A stretch of DNA of 64,000 bases from Linyphia triangularis. Taxonomy: Eukaryota > Arthropoda > Arachnida > Araneae > Linyphiidae. Location: NCBI GenBank assembly GCA_963978545.1, contig OZ021726.1, positions 55,039,959-55,103,958 on the forward strand, in the 5' to 3' direction. The position numbers and the translations under genes are program-made. Below, one piece after another: positions 30,784-45,700 of the stretch. The notes under the pieces were generated by a model. That model saw only the letters and a list, made by a program, of their open reading frames with translations, ran no database searches and was not told the DNA's origin. How positions within the stretch are numbered: the stretch's first letter is position 1; each line of letters starts with the position of its first letter.

Positions 30784-33700
30784 ATGGACTTGAATGACTC
30801 GTTCACTGAAGTAAGTTGCATCGAGAATGATAAATTTTCTTTAAGTTTCTACTCTTAATATTTTTTTAACTTGATTTGTTTCTTTTTTAAATGAGTTTAC
30901 ATAAAATCATCCTCAAGTTACAGCAACCATAGACTTTTCACTTACTAGTAAAAAAAGGGTACTGTACCAAAGCGATTATTGGCAAAAAATACTATTTTTT
31001 GTCAATAATCGCCTTTGCACAAAATCCGCACCGGAGGTCCAGCCTAAAACGGGTTGATATTAGAATATTAAAAGTTTTTGTTTGAATTTTACTTATATTT
31101 TTTCATTAAAAATATATATCTTTAAGTGTTAGAAAATTAATTTTTGAATGTTAACTTTTAGAAAATTAAAAAAGAAAAACCACAATAGTTTATACTGCTT
31201 TTGCCTGGAAAATTACACAATTTGTTAAAAGTCATCAAACAATCATAGAAACTTGGATTTTTATCAATTAAAAGTTCTATTTCTAATGTTTAGACCCTGC
31301 TTCAGAATTCTAAAGCCAGAAAAGAATATCTTAATTCCAAGATGAATGGAACCTCCAGCATAGCCAGAAGAAAGCGCACAGTTCTAGGTAAAAGGGTTTT
31401 GTATCCTTCTTTTGTAGATCGATATTTAATATCCAAATTAACTATGAATGAATGTTACTTGTTCTACAAATTATTCTAAAGGTGTAGGTACTCACATTAT
31501 GTAATTTAAAAAAAAAAAAATTACCAGCTTCTTGATCAGTCTCTGAATCCCAGAATTAACTGTTTCTATGAATTGAAATTGCTTGTTTTCTGACACTATT
31601 ATCTGGAAAAACAACTATTGTCATATCTTTGGTGATACTTAAGTGTTGATAGTTTATATATAATAGCACTCTGTGATTGGAGTATTGAAAGATTTGCAAT
31701 TTATGAAAGAAATACATAATTATCCTCGTTTTCACAATACTGACTCAGAGTCTTTATGTTTTCATGAGTCACATTTACAAATGTGTCTTTATGTTCATTT
31801 AATATATGAGATCTTTGTAGTATTTTTACTGCTCATTCTTCCTCCAGCATTGCTGATCCTAGAGGTCCATCAGTTGTAGCGCTTTTGCCAACATTTTTTT
31901 ATGTCTTTTGCAAAACTTATTGTATTTTTTGTAGTATGCATAACAGGTAAACATTTAATTTACGACTCATCTCTTCGAATACTTCAGATCAAACAAACAG
32001 GAAACTATTGTGATATCCATATTTTCAATAATTTAAAAGTTTATTTCTTGACAAATCTTCAAGCAATTTCTTAAAATCTGATGTTACATTAACATGTTGT
32101 TTTAAATTTTTCCCTTGCAAAAGTAATTTTAGAGTTAAGAAAAGTTATAATCATTGATTTTTAAATTTCAATGATGGCAACTTGGCGAGATGTATAAATT
32201 TATTGTCTTGTATTTGGCTTGCAAAAAGTCATCTGGGCAGTTTATTTAACCTTAATTGTGTGGTTTTTTTTTTTTAATTATTTTAAAGCTGATGAAAATG
32301 TCCTGGAAGATTCATCAAAGAGACCACGTCCTAACTACCCTGTGGAAAATGAAAAAGAAAATGCTTCTATTGAACCAGTAAATGTGCAAGATACATTTAT
32401 GCCATTCAAAGTATCAACTAATGTTAGAGGATTGGCTGCCGTACAGAGAAAAGATGCTACAGGTTGTATTTTGTTTTGTACAATTGCTCCATTCCTACTT
32501 ATTAAAACATTGTGATTCAAATTAAGAAAAATAGTTTCTCCTATTATAGAAATGAATGATCTCTTGCAGAAAAGTTTTAAAATGCCAAAATTAGTTATAT
32601 CCTTAATTATTTTCTTTGTGGGCATTTCCTAATCGGAACTCAGAGGCATTTCCACAAGGAATATTGACATTCTGAATAAGAAAATGATGGTACAGACAGA
32701 AAAATTACTATTAAAGAAACATGGTATTTTCATCCTGACCTAATAAAAATTTAATGATATTTGTAACATATGCTACAATATTATGCAGGGTTCCAACAGT
32801 CATTAAAAGTGCTTAATATTTTTGAACTTGTTTTCAAGGTCTTGATAGTACTTGAAAATGCTTAGAGGTGATTAAAAGTCCTTGAAAATGCTTAGAGGTC
32901 CTTAAAAGTCTTTAATTTTTGCAGAAAAATTGTGTACCCAACTGCACAATTTTTAAAAATACAACTCGGATTTGCTATCCCTGCGTGACCGCCACTTATC
33001 CGCACCATATCGGAATTCCCTGACATATTTGTATTATGCATACGCCAATATGTAACTTTTTTGGTAGATTATACTTTATTAAATTTATATATAGACATGA
33101 TGCCTGAAAACAAATTTTCAAAGGTCCTTAAAAATATTATTTAGGTCCTTAAAAGTCATTGAAAAGTAAGAGATTTTCATTCTGTGATTTGAGGGGGAAC
33201 ACTGTTATGTTATAATGTTGTCTATAACCAATTTAGTTTTTGTAATTCACCGTTAAAAAATGAAAGAAATAAAAAAAACTATGGGTGTGAAACATTGCAC
33301 AACTTTCAATTTCATTATAATACTGGTCACTGCATCTGAATTCGATGTAAATTGGTGCTATTTTCGTATTTTCTTTCGCTCAAAAAATGATCCGTTTGGC
33401 GATTTTTTTTGGCAATAATTCTTACACTGATAAAAAAAAAAATGGTGAGTTTGGTGGTGTACTTTTTGATAATTCTTGTGTATTATCCTTTCTTGTAAGT
33501 GAGATAAGGGAGAAAAAGTTGCTGGTAGGCGATGTTCAAAAAAACCCTCTGTGTTAAGGCTTTCAACTTCTCACATCTTTATCACATTTCCACAGGAATT
33601 TCGGAGGTGGGGATGTTTAGAATACCTTAAATGGCATTACCACAGCAATTTTGATCAAATTCGTTAGGGCCATTTCTTAGAAATTGCTGAAAAATATATA

Positions 33701-36700
33701 TATTTTTTTTTAATGACAGCTACCTTATGTGCATGCAAAATTTTGACAAAAACCTTAATGACAGGTTCCATGGCCGCCATTAACTTGTATCCATAAGTTG
33801 AACATCGAAGGTCCCTCCGTTTAGGTATTATCCTGACTATAGACCAACATTTTCTCTACCATTTTTTTGAACTCGTCACATTCCTAAATGTATAGAAATG
33901 CAAAAAAATTTTTAAAAAATCACTAAATACAATACTTTCATTACCTTATACTTAAATATTGGTAATTAAAAGTAATTAACACAGATAAAAAATGAAGTGT
34001 TGTTTTTGACATTTTTTGCTTTACAAAATGGCCACAAATTCCTAATTAAACAATTAAACGTATAACATATTAAGTTGGGTTTTTGTTTTTTGCCTTTCGT
34101 ATGAATTTTAAGAAAGTTGAAGATTATTTTTATTTTAAATGAATTTTCATGGTTTAAGGACCTTTACATTTCAGTCTTAGCTTAACAATTATATTATTTA
34201 TATTGTCATATCCTTCTCCCTCCTCCCCTTTAAAGGTTGATTGTTTTTAACATTATCTTGTTAACTTTTTTTGTCACTATGAATACCAGCATACATTAAA
34301 CAAGTCTTTAAAAAAAGTTTGTTTAATTTATAAATTATGTTCATTTCTTTAGATGCAAAGATTGATGTCAAAGACACCACTGATGGTATCCATGGCATTG
34401 ACGCAAATAAATGGGAAGCTCACATCATTTCTTCCAGTAATAGTAGTCAAGCTCATTCTACTCATCAAACAAGACTAGCTAATTTGGCGGCACAGATTAA
34501 TCAATGGGAAGATGACCATCACCAGCCAACCCAAGCATCTAACATCATTTCCTTACCAAAGAAAACTAACATGTCTTCAGTTCGTAAAATTCCTACCTCA
34601 AATTCTAACTCAATTTCTATTAAACTTTTCTACACTAACACACCTTCTGATTCTCATAATTTTGGAATGCAAACTGCTTCTCAACTAAGGAAAAATGGGG
34701 CTTTTGATTCTGAATTGGGTTCTTGTAGCATGCCTTTTAATCTAAAAACTAGTAACAATGATACTGATGTAGGTTCTGTTATGAATACAAAAGCTGAAAC
34801 AGATCAGGCGTTTAAAGTATTTGTGGTGAGTTGTCCCTTAATGGGGAATGTAACAGATGGCACATATGCACTTGTTGGATTAAAATGTTTTTCATATTGT
34901 TTCTCCACTTAGAACTCCTACTTTGGTGTCAGAAATAATATTTCTTCTTAATTGTATCTTATTATTTTAATTAAATAATAGATTGTTTTTTTTTAATGTC
35001 TTTTAAAGCATAGCGTATTAAAAGTATAGCAGTGTCACATTTTACAATAACTTTTTCTTATGTGATTCTAAAAATGCTGATGCAAGCATGTGCTTTTTTT
35101 TTACTATGATATAAATATTATTCAGATAATTTGTTTATATTTAAAAAATAAAAAATAAATAAAAAAACATGCTTTCTAATTTGTTTTTAAATTATAAATA
35201 ACACGACCACTCTAGATAATTCTATAACGTTAAATTATTTTTTTTACAATGGATTTCAGATAGTTGAAACTTTACGAACTCCAAAATGATTATTGCATAT
35301 AAATCTTTTGCACAGATTATCACAAGTTTCTAATATAATACATAATTCTAACGTAATATATATATACTTTTAATTCTTGCTTTGTGTCCATTGCAGCCAA
35401 ACGAAGAGAGTGGGAAGTTCTTAGCAAAACCATTGATTGTCCATACAAGAGAGAAAATTAAAAATTGTAATTTTGAAAAGAATGCTGTTAAAAAAGACAG
35501 TATGATTGCAAAAAAGAATAACAGCAAATCAGGTATTGAAATTGATTGCCAAAACATCATTAATTATTATATTAAATTTTTTCTGTCATGTATGGATGCA
35601 TTCTTCATAATTTCTAAACATTTTCTTTTAATCTTCAATTTGAAGAGGACAACGTTGCTTCTCATTTTTGCAAATTAAAGTTTACTTCAGTTTTGTGTCT
35701 TAAGTCTAACTCAATACTTTATCTAGTACCTTGTTTCTTTCTCAATATTAATTTTTATATGATTCCGAATTAAAATAAAACCTATTTTAATATATTTTCT
35801 GGATTTTACTCTGATTCTTCTTTCAGCAAAACAATCTCATATCAATTCTGAATCAAACAACATTGCAGAACGTACACATTTTCCGTTGTCAGCACGTAAA
35901 GCCTTCTTTGAAAAGGCAGCCACCAATCCTTGCACCAAATCAAGTGAACCTGCTTTTCAGCCTCAATTATCTGTGGCTCAGAGAGCCGCAATGTTTGAAA
36001 ATGCATCAAAGAGTAACAAGAAACAACCACAGGTGAACTTATCATTGCCAAAACGAATTGTTACTCCTTTGTTAATCAAAACTTCTGAAGTTGGTGAACA
36101 GCAAGTACAACATGGATTTTGTCACAAGACGGTGAAAAAATTTGATGTGCAGTCTTCAGGTAGGTTTTATAAAATTTTACTCTAAAAGAATCCTCTATAT
36201 TTTGTAGAAATGTAAGCCAGGTGTTAAGACCTACTCTTAATAGATTATTTTATTTTTCATCTTGCATCTTTTGCTTAAGATAGCTTATATAATTAAAAGC
36301 ATTTGAAGAAATAGCATATTGTATAAGCATGAATGTTTGCTTTCAAAAAGTTATAAAATAGCTATCAATAGTATTTAAAAAAGTATGATCATGTTAAAAA
36401 AAATTCAAAATGTAAAATAGATTTTGTGTGTTAAAAAAATGAAGAAAGCTGTTTTCATTTTCGTGCAAAAAGATTAAGTTTTTAGGCAGGCAAGCAAAGA
36501 TGAAACAAATTAAAATTCTGATTTATGTTGACTCAACAAAAGGTTTAATTTTTAAATGTAGTGTGTGTAATTTTGATGCTCCAATCATTCTATTATATTT
36601 AAATTGGAATATTTAATGTTATGTATTTGGATTGATGTAAAAAATATTTTCTTATAAGAATTGACTTTTTTAACTTCTTTAAATGCTACATTGTGTTTTC

Positions 36701-39700
36701 AAATTACTAGTTATTTGTTTGATGTTTTACTTGATATTTACTGTCTAAATAAACAAAAATAGGCTAAAGTTTTTGAATTTGTTTTAGATTTTTCTATTCA
36801 GGAGACTATTTCAACGACTCATACAGAATCAGACATTCCAAGTAGTACGGAATATAATGTTAATACAAGCTATGTGGAGCAATCATTAATAGAAAGTACT
36901 GTTTGCAGTCCAAAACAAAAGTTGGTGACTGCTGTTATTAATTTACAAAAGGAAATTGAGAATAACATACAGCAAATAATTGTAGATAGTTCTACCAACT
37001 CACTGCAGGAGCTTGAAAGTACTACTTTAGGCAAAGAAAAGTGTGTAGTGAATGCAACTATAGACATAGAGCAAGAGTCAGTGAAAAAAACTTTACAGCA
37101 AAAATACAAGGAGACTACTGCATTGCAGAAGCTGTGTAATGAGAGTAATTTTAAGGATTTCCAACAGCGACTGGCCAAGAAAGATACCAACAATTCTCAA
37201 GAAGCAGTGGTTAAATCTGAAGTGGTTCAAAGAAAGGAGATTTCTAATTTGCTAAATCATTGGGAAAAGCTGTCTTCTAATTTTGTGGAACTTAATCCTG
37301 AGAAAGTAAGACATTTTTACCTGCACTTGAAAATTATAATTATGAAATAACTTTGGATAATTGATGTATATTTTATGAATATTCATGTAATGTATTTTTA
37401 GTAGTACTTCTCTTTTCATATAAGTGTTTTCTAGTGTTTTTTGGAATCAGTAAGATGTGCATTAAATCTGGCTGAGTCTTGTTTAGACCGGCTCAAGCCA
37501 GTTCTTTTGCACATCTATAAATAGCACATCTATATAAGCCCTAGATTTTTGTTCAGCAAGAGACTTTGAGGCTTTGCTCTTTTTCCTCTTACCTCTTCCG
37601 CCCTCCTCGTCTCTGGAAATAAATTATTACTTTTTTCAGACACAACTTGTTTCTTAAGACATCTACATTGCTGCACCATTTTATTCATATATTTTTTTTT
37701 TAACTGATCTTTGAGAAATACGTATTAACATTTCTGTCATCATTAGTTAAAAGTACCTAAATCGAAACAAATTCAAATGCATATTTTTACACTTTTTGGT
37801 CAGTTTTTAGAAAATAAACTATTTTATTGAATGGTTCAAGTCATTAGGTAATGCAAACCTAAGCAACAATAAAAAAAATTAATTTTATTTTGTGAATGCA
37901 AAAGCTAAAATATGCATTTGAATTTTTTTAGCTTGGAGCTTTTTAACTTATGACAACAGATTTGTGGTATGCAGCTTGCTTGTTTTTCTTATAAAAAGCA
38001 ACTTATATGTGGTGAGTTTATAACTATGTCCCTCTGTAATATAAAAGAAAGAATGAAACGAATTTTATTAAACAATATTGAACTTCACCATCTTTTAAAT
38101 CAAGTAGAGTTGTGAATTTAATTATTAAGATATTTATCAAAAGCTCTTATTTTGTAAAGGATTTACAATTAAATTTTTAACCAAATTATAATTTAGACAA
38201 TTAAAGTTGAATAAAAATTCTAAAATTGATTTAACTTACTCTTATTTTTAATACAAATTTGTAAACTATTTCTCATTAGATAATATTTATCCTTGCACTC
38301 TTTTCAACTTAAATTTCAATGTCTATTTAATTGAACGATCGAAGAATTTAAATTTTTATCAATTACTCTTTAGAAAACACATTGGGTTTTATTAACATTT
38401 TGGCTAAAAGAAGAATAATGGCTTATTTTTAAATTTTTTTTTTTTTTATAGGAGTCTCCTACAAAACAATCAGAAAATGCTAGCTTGAATGCATATGTGT
38501 CCGAATTCGAACATTCAGATTGCAAAAGTGAATTAGAGTGGGAATCAACTGACGGAGAATCCACATCAGAATGGGAATACATTAAAGGAGAATCAATGTC
38601 AGACTACAGTGAGAAAAAATCCACCTCAAAGTTCAATGAAATAGAATCTGAGAACAATGTGAAAGAATTCTGTTTGAAGAGAAATGAGGGATCAACTTCA
38701 GAATGCAAGAATAAAGAAAGTATAAATGATTCAAGTGTTGCTGATAACAAAAAGCAGTTGCTGGAACAAGATGCACTTAATCATGAAGCATTTTTAGCCA
38801 AATCTGGCTTTAAGACAAGCAGTGAGTTTATTTGTGAATAATGTAAACTTTTTGTTTCAATTATGATTCAGTGTAAAAGTTATTTAAAAAAAAATTATAT
38901 TAATGCATAACCTTGCGCTTTACTTCATGTTTAAATGGGTGAAAACAAAGGATTAAAGCCATGCTGGTATTTTAAGAAGCGTTTTGATTTATGAGTAAAA
39001 AGTTTGAAGTCCCAGAAATCTAAAATAATTACTTCAAATTGTATTACAATTATTTTTGAAAAGTTTAATTTTTAGATATTTATGTGCATTTTACTTCAGA
39101 AGCAATTTCTTTATCTTGTGATAGATATCACCACTTCATATCTTGGTGATAATTGAAAAAGAATTTCATTATGAGTAATATTAAGTCAAAATTCAGTAAA
39201 AAAAATTGTATTTAGATATAAAGTAATTTTTAGTTTCAGTTCTGACTTAATACACTTACTTAATGATTAATGCAAAAAGTATTTCCTAATTCTTCATTAA
39301 AATACAACACATATTGTTGTTCTTGACAATTTTAATTAAAAAAATATTTTGCTTTTTGTAAAGGATTTTTTAAATATTATACTAAACTTAATTGTGCATA
39401 ATACAGAATATTTTGAAAAGTTATTTATTATAATGGGCTTAAATAAGTTTTAAGTGTATTTTTAGTGATCTAATGTTAATTTTCTAGGTTTTCCTGCTAG
39501 TGATGATGATTATGATCCCCCTAATGTGCTAAACTGGCAACAAGAAGTTAATGACAGTAAAAATCAAACTGACAAAACATCGTGGAAATCGCCTTCTTCT
39601 GAAACCAAAAATCCAAAAGTAAAAATAATAATTTACTCATATCTATCTTATTTGTAAACAATGTCCAAACACAGAATTTAATCCTAAAAGACCTCAAAAT

Positions 39701-42700
39701 CTGCTGAGTATAACAGGAAATAAAGCTATTATTTTTTTGTTGGAGTACTTGTACTTACTGCTGATATGTCTTATGACACTTGATTACATTTGGCCACATT
39801 TATGTTTAATCCACCAGGTGATACATGTTTTGTGCTGCAAATATGTATCCAGTTTAGTTATTATTTTGAACTTTCAATTTTAAAGGCCATTTAATATCAT
39901 GATTTTATGCAAATATTGATGATTTTATAACAAACTTTGTTTTATATTTTCGACTGTGCAATTTAAAAAACGAGTGTCTGCAGATCACTCAATTTTACAG
40001 GAGCAAGAGAAAATCATATTGATTTTGGTAAGAAAATGATAATTTTGTAACGAAACAAATTTAAAATAGAGAAAATTATTTTGATTTAATTTATAATCTA
40101 AGTATATGTAGTGTGTGTTAAAAGGTCTTACAAAGCAAAAAAAAAAAAAAAAAAAAAACATTTTGATGATTTTGTCAGATACTAGGTTTTTAAATTAGAT
40201 ACTTACTTTCTTCTGGCAGTTAAATAAGTTTAGACTCACTGTAAATCTTAAGCACATTAAAGAAAAATACTTTGTATTATTTAATTAGTTTTATGAGTCA
40301 AGTTGCTTAAATACCCTTAGATACATTGGACAAACAAGACTCACACAAACAGGATTAGTTTGTCTTTATCTACTATTGATTGAGTTTATAACTTTTTTTT
40401 AACTTGAAGTTTTACTTTAAATACTGCATATAAGAAAATTGCATTTTTAATGTAAAGTATATAAATTTTTACATCTTACACTCAAAGAGCCTATCTTTAT
40501 AAATAAATATATATATTGAATATAAAGTTGCATTAAAGATAAAAACTTAATTTTGTGTAAAGTTTGCCATTTTATTTCAGCACAAACTATTGCGTCTCCA
40601 TATGTCATATCAAAATTGATGTAACTAACATTTAGCAAAAACCCGAATTTGTTTTGTAATGTCAGCATCTTTGGTCACTGGATATGCTGCAGTGTTTGTA
40701 GTTTTAAAAATAGGGCAGCAATTTATGTTTTTTTTTTTAATGTTTTGTTTATTGGCTCCTTCACAATTCAACTTGACATTCTTTTGTTACTATCAGGGTG
40801 TATGATAAAAAATGCTCTGATTCTAAATTGTTGTATTGATGGAACAACAAAGATCTCATGAATGAATATTATGTCGCTGGACAAGACACTGTCTAGAGTT
40901 TTAGAAAATCAATGGCTGCTCATGCACTACAGCCGCCAGGCTGCATCTAAATTTATTTGTTCAAAACTAAAATTAAATATTTTATAGTTTTCTAAAATAA
41001 AGATCCGATTTCTACGGCAAGGGGGAAAAAATCCGATAAACGGCAATCTTCTTGCCTGAATAACTCTCGGGGAAAAAACCCTTCTTTTCCAATCAAAATG
41101 AGCTTCCTCCGAACAGCAGCCGTGTTTTCCTCAAACACGTTTCGGGCTGCGACGTTGCCACCACGTTGCCATGGTAATCAATAGAAAGCAATAGAAGCCT
41201 TTCCTCCACGCAATATATAACGATGCTGTCGATCACAAATTTATTCTATCTGCTGCTGGCCTTGTGAATTCTTGGAGTTGATTGGTTCTGTTCGAAAATC
41301 AGCTCTTGAGTGAAAAAGGAAGGGGAATTAAACTGTTTCTTGAAATCAACTGTCATTTTGAAACATTGAGGGGATTGTTCCAAACCTACATAAAAGCAAG
41401 GTATAAACTTTTCTGTGTTTATTTACAAACATTGTTTTGTTGGCCATGTTTGATTGTGCTGAATATAGTAGATTAAGCAATAAGGTAGCTCTCTGATGAG
41501 ATAAGACACTTCATGCAATTACTCATCACAGCAGTATTGTTTTTAAGTAAGCAAGAACTTACATTTAGAGCCCAAAACAAGAGATATGTTTGTTTTTTAA
41601 TTAAAACTATACAGAATGACTTGATTAATTGTTCTTATTTTATAATGTTATGTTATAAATGTTATTATTTTGTACAAATTGAAACGAAACTTCGATTTGA
41701 GTATTAAAGAATTTAAGTTCATTTTTTGGGATGTACATTTTTTGTGAAGTACTAGCACTTAAAATATCTAAAAAATAAGTCAAATGTGTTTATAGTTTTT
41801 CTGCTTTAAAATAATCTCTAGATGGAATTTTTGCTAGGTAATGGTATCATCTGAAGGCTAGATAGTTATTTTATTAGTTTCAAGTACTATTTAGTTCTGA
41901 AAATAAATTTGAATATTTAAAACTCATTATCCTAAAAATCGTGTTTTTTACACGTGGAATTTCATTCAAACAGTGATAACTGAAGTTTGGTATAATCTTT
42001 TTGAAAATTGATTTGAGAATTAAAATCTGCATTAACTATTAGATGTTTTGAACCTCAGTCAAATTAATCGGAAAATAAAATAAATTTTGCTACATTTTTA
42101 AATGCATATATTTTTTAAAAAATTGCGATTTTTTTCTACTTCCATTTTTAAAAAAAATCTATTAAAAGAAAACTATGCATTCTAGAAACTAAATGGAGTT
42201 TCAAAACATTAAGAGTGATATTATGAACAATTTCCAACTATAATTTCTTTTCTTGGTCCCATAAAACTTGAGTAATTGTTCAAAAATATGCTAATTGTAA
42301 CGAGTTAAATGTTAATTAGTTAATTAATTTTGAATTAAACTGAAATTTTCTCATGTAAACATCATTACTAATTATGTACTTTTAAGTGCAAAAAATATGT
42401 TTTTTAAAATGATAATTTAAAAAAAAAAAAAGTTCAAGAGTGTGACTGTACATGATTGTGGAAAGTGTGTGTGTGGTTAGGAGATGGGGGGGGGGGGGGG
42501 AAGTCGCATGTTTTGACTGTACTTACATATCTGACCACCGGCCGCCACTGTAGAAAATCATCACTAGATGGCTCTTCATTTGTGAAAGACAGAGAAACTT
42601 CCTATAGATGTAGTCTATTGAGTAGATGATAGTTATTATTTTTTATACACATTGTATTCATTTTTCTTCTTTTGAAGAGTTTTATGGCTTATATAGTTAC

Positions 42701-45700
42701 GATCACTTAAATTAGGACATAAAAATGCTCTTTCATATCTCTTCTTTAAAATTTAGAATGCAGGGGATATCAAAAAGGATTACTCATCTTTTCAATAGAC
42801 TGCGTTCATGGCAATTTCTCTTTCACACGTGGAGAGCCATCTAGTGTTGATTCTCTAAGCCATGCCTTGTCCAGCAACTTAACTTTCATTCATGAGATCT
42901 TTGTCTTTTCATAAACGATTAATGATTAGAATCAGGTCATTCTTTATAAAACATGTATTGTAAACTGTGAATCGATTTCATTTACTTTTTAAACATATTT
43001 ACAGCAAAGTTCATTTTAAAATTCATTCAGAAATTGATAATTTCAAGTTAAATATTTGACATGTTTCATTTTTATTGAACTTGTGTAACATGCTTGTTTT
43101 TTATCAAGAGTAAAAAAAATTAAATTTTTATATATGTTTTTTACAATTTAAAAGATTGCTAACTGTAAAGAATAGTCTGACATGTTACAACACACTGTAT
43201 TATCAGCTTATCAATAACTTTTTTTTGTTTTTGTTAAATTTTTTAATGAAATTCGTTTGGTTCTAAGCAAGATCTTGGTTATATTTAATTAAATATAAAA
43301 TAATTGTGTTTGTATATATGAATTCTCGAAGAAAATATAATTGAAAATAATTAAACCCACTGTTTTTTTTTTTTCAGGTTTTAATTTTTACATTTCTTTG
43401 ATTTTGCATGTACACACACCTCAATCTAATATGTTATTTACAGATCTTTCAAACTGTTTTGAATGATCCAACAGAGTCTAATGAAATAAAAGGCTCTTCT
43501 GGAATACAAGAAATACCCATTGGAGGAACAAGCAGAATTGCCGAATCTCCTCTTGTGCACACAGTGAGTTTTTACCGTAAGCAGAAACAAGAATCTAGAA
43601 GGTCTTCTCCAATGCCACCCATTAAAAGGCGTCTGAGCTCAGATGAGGAAAATGACCCTACTCAAGGGATTCAAAAACGTATCAAGGTACACACAGAATG
43701 TCAACATTTGTAAATGTAAAGAGTAAAAGATACAAAGTTAGTTTAACACCTTATAATCTTAAGTACATTATTATATATATTGAAAGTATATTTTCTTTTA
43801 ATTGATTAAATTTATAAGAATTGGCAATCATTTAAGTTTTATTAACAAAGGGTTTTTGACAAATATAATTTAATTCAGTACTGAAGTAGTAAAAACTTAA
43901 TCTGGTTTATTTACATTACAAAATTTGTACTATGTCACACAAAAGTTTTGGATGTGTGTATGGTTTGTACAATTTTATGGAATTTCTATTCAAGCTTAGT
44001 CTTTTTTCGGAAATTACTTTTTTGTTTAAAGTTAATAGTTTCTCAAAACTTGTTTTTAAAGTTTTTTGAATTTTTACAAGTACAAAAAAAAAAAATACAA
44101 AAAAATACAAAAAAATACTGTTGCTTGAACACTTGATCTTACAGTTTTTTGTGTTGACTAATAATTCAAGTTTATGGTGCTTGACATTACATTCATTTCA
44201 GATAAGAATACTTTTGGCTATGCCTTATATATGCTACTTTAAAAAAAAGTTGTAGATACAATATCTATTGAAGGCATAATTGTCTTGTCTCTGCTTGTTC
44301 AGACATCAGGTGGGAGCTTTCATATTTTTTCCATTTGAGACACTTAAAAGACATCTGTAAAGACATTTCTTGGATTTCTGGTAGCTCGGTGATCCCCATG
44401 CCAAATGGCAAAGGTTCAATTTCTAACTGTTCATTCTACACTTAGTGGCCTGCGGCTTGCTAAGCCTCATATTAATGACTAGCTAAATAACCGTGCTACG
44501 CTACGAAATTTTACCATTAGCGTTTTAGAAATCAAAAGACATTCATGTATTCTACACTTCAGACGTTTGCTCCCATTTTGATCCCGACAAAGTGATTAAT
44601 CAAAATAGGAACTTTCCTTTGTTGACATTTTTAACAAAATTTATAATTGTGAATAGTATATTGAAAAGAGACATTTGAATATCCCTCGTTTAGAACGTTT
44701 AACTCAATTCGGACCCTTTTTAATTACATAATCGAGATTGCAATAGTTTATTGTGTTTATGTTTGCTAAATTTCAAAGTAGTAGCTGTATTGGAATTGAG
44801 ACATTAAGATAATCCTCGTATAGTTCCAATGTTGCGTCGACTTTTCATCCCTTAAAAATTCGTTAATCGATATTGGAATAACTTTTTTTTTTTTACATTT
44901 GCCCTTTTAACATATGCACTAAATATCAGAATTGTGACTACATCGGAAATGGGACATTTGGATGTCCCTCGTTTAGAACATTTAACCCTTTTTCGACCCC
45001 TTAAAGTTGGTCAATCGAAAACGGAATAGCTTACTTTTTCTATATTTATCTTTTATGACATTTGTACCAATTTTCATAGTTGTGACCAAATGGGAAGTGG
45101 GACATTCGAATATCCCTCGTTTGGAACGTTTAACGCCTTTTCCAACCCTTAAGTGGGTTAATCGAGATCGGAATGGCTTACTTTTCTATGTTTATTTTTA
45201 GTGACATTCATACCAATTTTCAGAGTTGGGACGAAATGGGAAGTAGAACATTCGAATATCCTTCGTGGGGAACGTTTAACCTTTTTTCGATCCCTAAAAG
45301 TGGGTTACCCGAGATCAGAATAACTTTTTCTATGTTTGTCTTTGTTGACATTTTCACCAATTTTCAGAGTTGTGACCATATGGAAAGTGGGATATTCGAG
45401 TTTGGAACATTTAACCCCTTTTCCACCCTTTAAAGTGGGTTAATCAAGCTTGGAATAGCTTAACTTTTCTAAGTTAGCCTTTGTTGACATTTGTACCAAT
45501 TTTTAGAGTTGATATCATATGGGAAGTAGTACATTCGAATATCCCTTGTTTGGAACGTTTAACCCCTTTTCCAGCCCTTAAAGTGGGTTAATCGAGATAG
45601 GAATAGCATGCTTTTTCTATTTTTACCCTTGTTGGTATTTGTACCAATTTTCAAAATTGTGACCATGTCGGAAGGGGGACATTCGAATATTCCTCGTTTG

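Larger units (their letters stand above)
30784..43686 (+). other. ANLN: anillin N-terminal half: myosin/actin-binding region, Ser/Glu-rich linker
   Basis: Residues 1-833. Basic clusters IARRKRTVL (about 31-39) and SSKRPRP (exon 32289) are plausible nuclear signals, since anillin is nuclear in interphase. The repeated [11 protein letters not shown] and [13 protein letters not shown] segments in exon 35827-36159 match short motifs shared by animal anillins before and in the actin-binding region. Exon 36788-37305 is rich in Gln, Glu and Asn; exon 38452-38821 has loose Glu-Ser-Thr repeats ([16 protein letters not shown]) unlike vertebrate anillin and probably disordered. [12 protein letters not shown] in exon 43444-43686 is a further basic/acidic patch. 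Functional regions are assigned by position and motif, not by continuous alignment. Confidence 0.75.

Noticed and set aside
45007..45433. Two open frames with repeated peptide pattern in the minisatellite
   Set aside because: They are readings of the Helitron-like tandem units; the period is not a multiple of three and there is no conserved protein or splice context.
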